From DAIMZM01 sp036733985 (GTDB lineage: Bacteria; Bacillota; Dehalobacteriia; UBA4068): a stretch of 14,792 nucleotides of DNA. The stretch is from NCBI GenBank assembly GCA_036733985.1, contig DAIMZM010000063.1:1-14792 (forward strand). The letters are read 5' to 3'. Below, in pieces: positions 13,346 to 14,792 of the stretch. Positions within the stretch are counted from its first letter, which is position 1. Each line of letters opens with the position of its first letter. The translations under genes were made by a program, and so were the position numbers. Below the pieces are notes generated by a model. It searched no databases, was not told where the DNA came from, and was given only the letters and a program-made list of their open reading frames with translations.

Positions 13346-13426
13346 TCCTCCTCCGCGTCAGGCTGTCCCTAAACCGGATCCTGGGGCTAGTTTCTCCCGC
13401 TCAGCTTGTTTCATCCGGCTCCGCCG

Positions 13427-14464
13427 CTAAAGGGCGCAGAGGCGCAGGATGGCCACTTCCAGCAATTGCTCAATCGCGCCGCCGCCGCTTTTGCCCGCGA
13501 TATCCGTATTCAGCAGGATTTCCAGGGCCTGCAGCAATTGGCGCTGGGCATAGCAGCGGCAAAGGTCCAGGCATTTCCGCACCGTATAGGGGGCCAGGGC
13601 CAGCTTAGAGGCAATCTCCGGCTGGGTGAAGCCCTGGGCCTGCATGTCCTTGATTGCCAGGATATTCCGGTATTGGCTGGCCAGCATCACCAGAATGAAC
13701 TGGGGCGCTTCCCCCTGCCGCAGCAGGCGGCGGTAAACGGCCACGGCTTCGCCGCCTTTTTTTGCGGCAACCAAATCGGTGAGCTGGAAGATCCCGGCCT
13801 GGGCCCCTTGGCTGACCACGGCTTCCGCATCCGCCTGGCTAATAGCGGCGGCGTCTTCCCCCACATAGAGCAGCAGCTTGTCCGCCTCGGTTTTCAAGGC
13901 GGCCAGGCCCTCGCCGCTCATCAGGGAAATATAAGCGGCCACCCCAGGCTCAGCCTTTTTCCCAGCCTGCCGCAGATAAGCGTTGAACCAGGCTTCCCTG
14001 GCCTGTCCCTGGGGCGTGATGAATTCCACGGCCCGGCCGCCTTTCACCGCGGCTTTGTACAGGCGGCCGGCCTTATCCACTTTATCCGTGGTCAGGATCA
14101 GTACCGTAGCCGGATTCGGGTCGGCCAAATAGGCCAGCAGCGGTTCCAGCTCCGCCTGATCCCTTTTATCGCCGTTCTCCTGCTCCGGGGCGGCGTTTTT
14201 GCCTTTCCGCTTGAACCAGGGCGCGTTCCGCACCAGGATCAGCTTTTTGGCCGCGAACATGCCGGTGCTTTGGGCGGAAAGCACCAGCTGGCTCAGATCC
14301 ACCTCATCGCCGTAATAGGTTTCCCGGCCCCATTGATCGTCTAAAGGCAGGGTCAATTGGGCGATGCGCCGGATGGCTTCTTCCAGCAAGAGGGTTTCCT
14401 CACCGTAAAACAAATAGACCGGGTTCGTAACGCCCAGTTCCAGGCTGTGACGCAAGTTCTCCAT
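13427..14464 (-). CDS. holA: DNA polymerase III subunit delta
   Basis: A 345-residue clamp-loader subunit that opens the beta sliding clamp at the replication fork. The family signatures are visible: an N-terminus with NPVYLFYGEETLLLEEAI in place of a Walker A motif, VLILTTDKVDKAGRLYKAA in the middle, and the C-terminal collar region with FILVMLASQYRNILAIKDM and LALAPYTVRKCLDL. ATG 14464 has GGAG seven bases upstream and starts one base after the comEC stop (TGA-T-ATG), so translation is coupled. The comEC-holA order is conserved in many Bacillota; the rpsT gene that often follows is missing here and arcA takes its place. Confidence 0.96.
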   Translation of the reverse strand: MENLRHSLELGVTNPVYLFYGEETLLLEEAIRRIAQLTLPLDDQWGRETYYGDEVDLSQLVLSAQSTGMFAAKKLILVRNAPWFKRKGKNAAPEQENGDKRDQAELEPLLAYLADPNPATVLILTTDKVDKAGRLYKAAVKGGRAVEFITPQGQAREAWFNAYLRQAGKKAEPGVAAYISLMSGEGLAALKTEADKLLLYVGEDAAAISQADAEAVVSQGAQAGIFQLTDLVAAKKGGEAVAVYRRLLRQGEAPQFILVMLASQYRNILAIKDMQAQGFTQPEIASKLALAPYTVRKCLDLCRCYAQRQLLQALEILLNTDIAGKSGGGAIEQLLEVAILRLCAL

Positions 14465-14465
14465 A

Positions 14466-14792
14466 TCATTCTCCGTTTTCCACCGTATAGCCTTGGCTGC
14501 CCAGGCTGAGCAGCACCGCGCCCTGTTGGTCGGTGCGGTACAGGCTGCCTTGGGCCTGCCAATATTCTACCACGTCGGCGGCGGGATGACCATAGCTGTT
14601 ATCCGCGCCTACGGAAATGACGGCCGTTTTTGCGCCGCATTGGCTGTAGAAATCTTCGTCATAGCCGGTTTTGCTGCCATGATGGGGCAGCTTGAGGATT
14701 TCCGCCTCAATGCCCTGTTCCCGGACCAGCCGGGCCAGGACGCTGCCTGCCGCGTCGCCGGTAAACAGGATATCCGTATCGCCGCAGCTTAA
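14466..14792 (-). CDS. comEC: ComEC/Rec2 DNA-uptake channel protein, C-terminal metallo-beta-lactamase-like domain (5' end outside window)
   Basis: The last 108 residues of a frame open through the right edge. They carry the C-terminal part of the metallo-beta-lactamase-like domain of ComEC: ILFTGDA, then LKLPHHGSKTGY, then TAVISVGADNSYGHP. This domain is thought to degrade the non-transported DNA strand during natural transformation. The membrane channel domain lies outside the window, so completeness cannot be judged. The position directly upstream of holA, with a one-base gap, strongly supports the call over a free-standing MBL hydrolase. The visible end VENGE is followed by TGA at 14466-14468. 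Confidence 0.9.
   Translation of the reverse strand, partial: LSCGDTDILFTGDAAGSVLARLVREQGIEAEILKLPHHGSKTGYDEDFYSQCGAKTAVISVGADNSYGHPAADVVEYWQAQGSLYRTDQQGAVLLSLGSQGYTVENGE

Noticed and set aside
13374..13418. CCGGAT...ATCCGG inverted repeat between holA and arcA
   Set aside because: Arms of six bases with a 33-base loop and no T-tract; easily expected by chance in GC-rich DNA.

Overview
The window looks like a GC-rich anaerobic Bacillota chromosome (Clostridia or Negativicutes grade). The reasons are an FMN-dependent FabK-type enoyl reductase, a comEC-holA pair, a PucR/CdaR-type regulator, and a flavin/iron-sulfur transhydrogenase-like gene pair of the kind known from acetogens. No gene here fixes the genus. 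There is no rRNA, tRNA, insertion sequence or CRISPR.

Layout. Bases 2-3263 run rightward: the 3' part of a NuoF/HydB-like NADH-binding flavoprotein, then a 674-residue protein joining NuoG-type iron-sulfur domains to an NfnB/GltD-type FAD-NADPH module and a C-terminal ferredoxin, then a small helical protein of unknown function. A strong bidirectional terminator (3289-3319) separates these from a leftward PucR-family regulator (3324-4892). That regulator has a promoter, a palindrome over the predicted start of transcription and a highly structured leader. Everything from 5209 to the right edge is also leftward.

The centre is a fatty-acid synthesis operon, read right to left: acpP, fabK, fabD, fabG, fabF (first copy), fabZ, fabF (second copy), then a terminator at 5153-5183. 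The genes overlap or nearly abut, except for a 92-base gap holding a perfect hairpin between fabG and the first fabF. fabH and the acetyl-CoA carboxylase genes are absent, and fabZ lies between two different KAS genes with intact active sites. Further upstream come a TetR-family regulator with its own near-consensus promoter, an arginine deiminase (arcA), holA and the 3' end of comEC.

The most unusual element is the 432-base region between tetR and acpP. A perfect-consensus promoter (TTGACA-17-TATAAT, 11402-11374) fires toward acpP. Between it and acpP are ten copies of the 13-base palindrome TTATCAGTGATAA, four exact and six degenerate. They are spaced 31-34 bases apart (about three helical turns), except the last two intervals of 52 and 49 (about five turns). 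The central 11 bases, TATCAGTGATA, equal the core of the classical Tn10 tet operator tetO2, and a TetR-family gene lies next door. Most spacers also share a plan, a GC block followed by an A-tract, so the true unit is about 32 bases. Because the array lies downstream of the promoter, it would be transcribed as a leader of about 375 nt. It may be a multi-operator block, a DNA-bending array, or a series of weak U-tailed hairpins.

Inferred logic: the TetR protein senses a lipid-related or other small ligand and controls the fatty-acid operon through the array. The redox pair and PucR form separate units.
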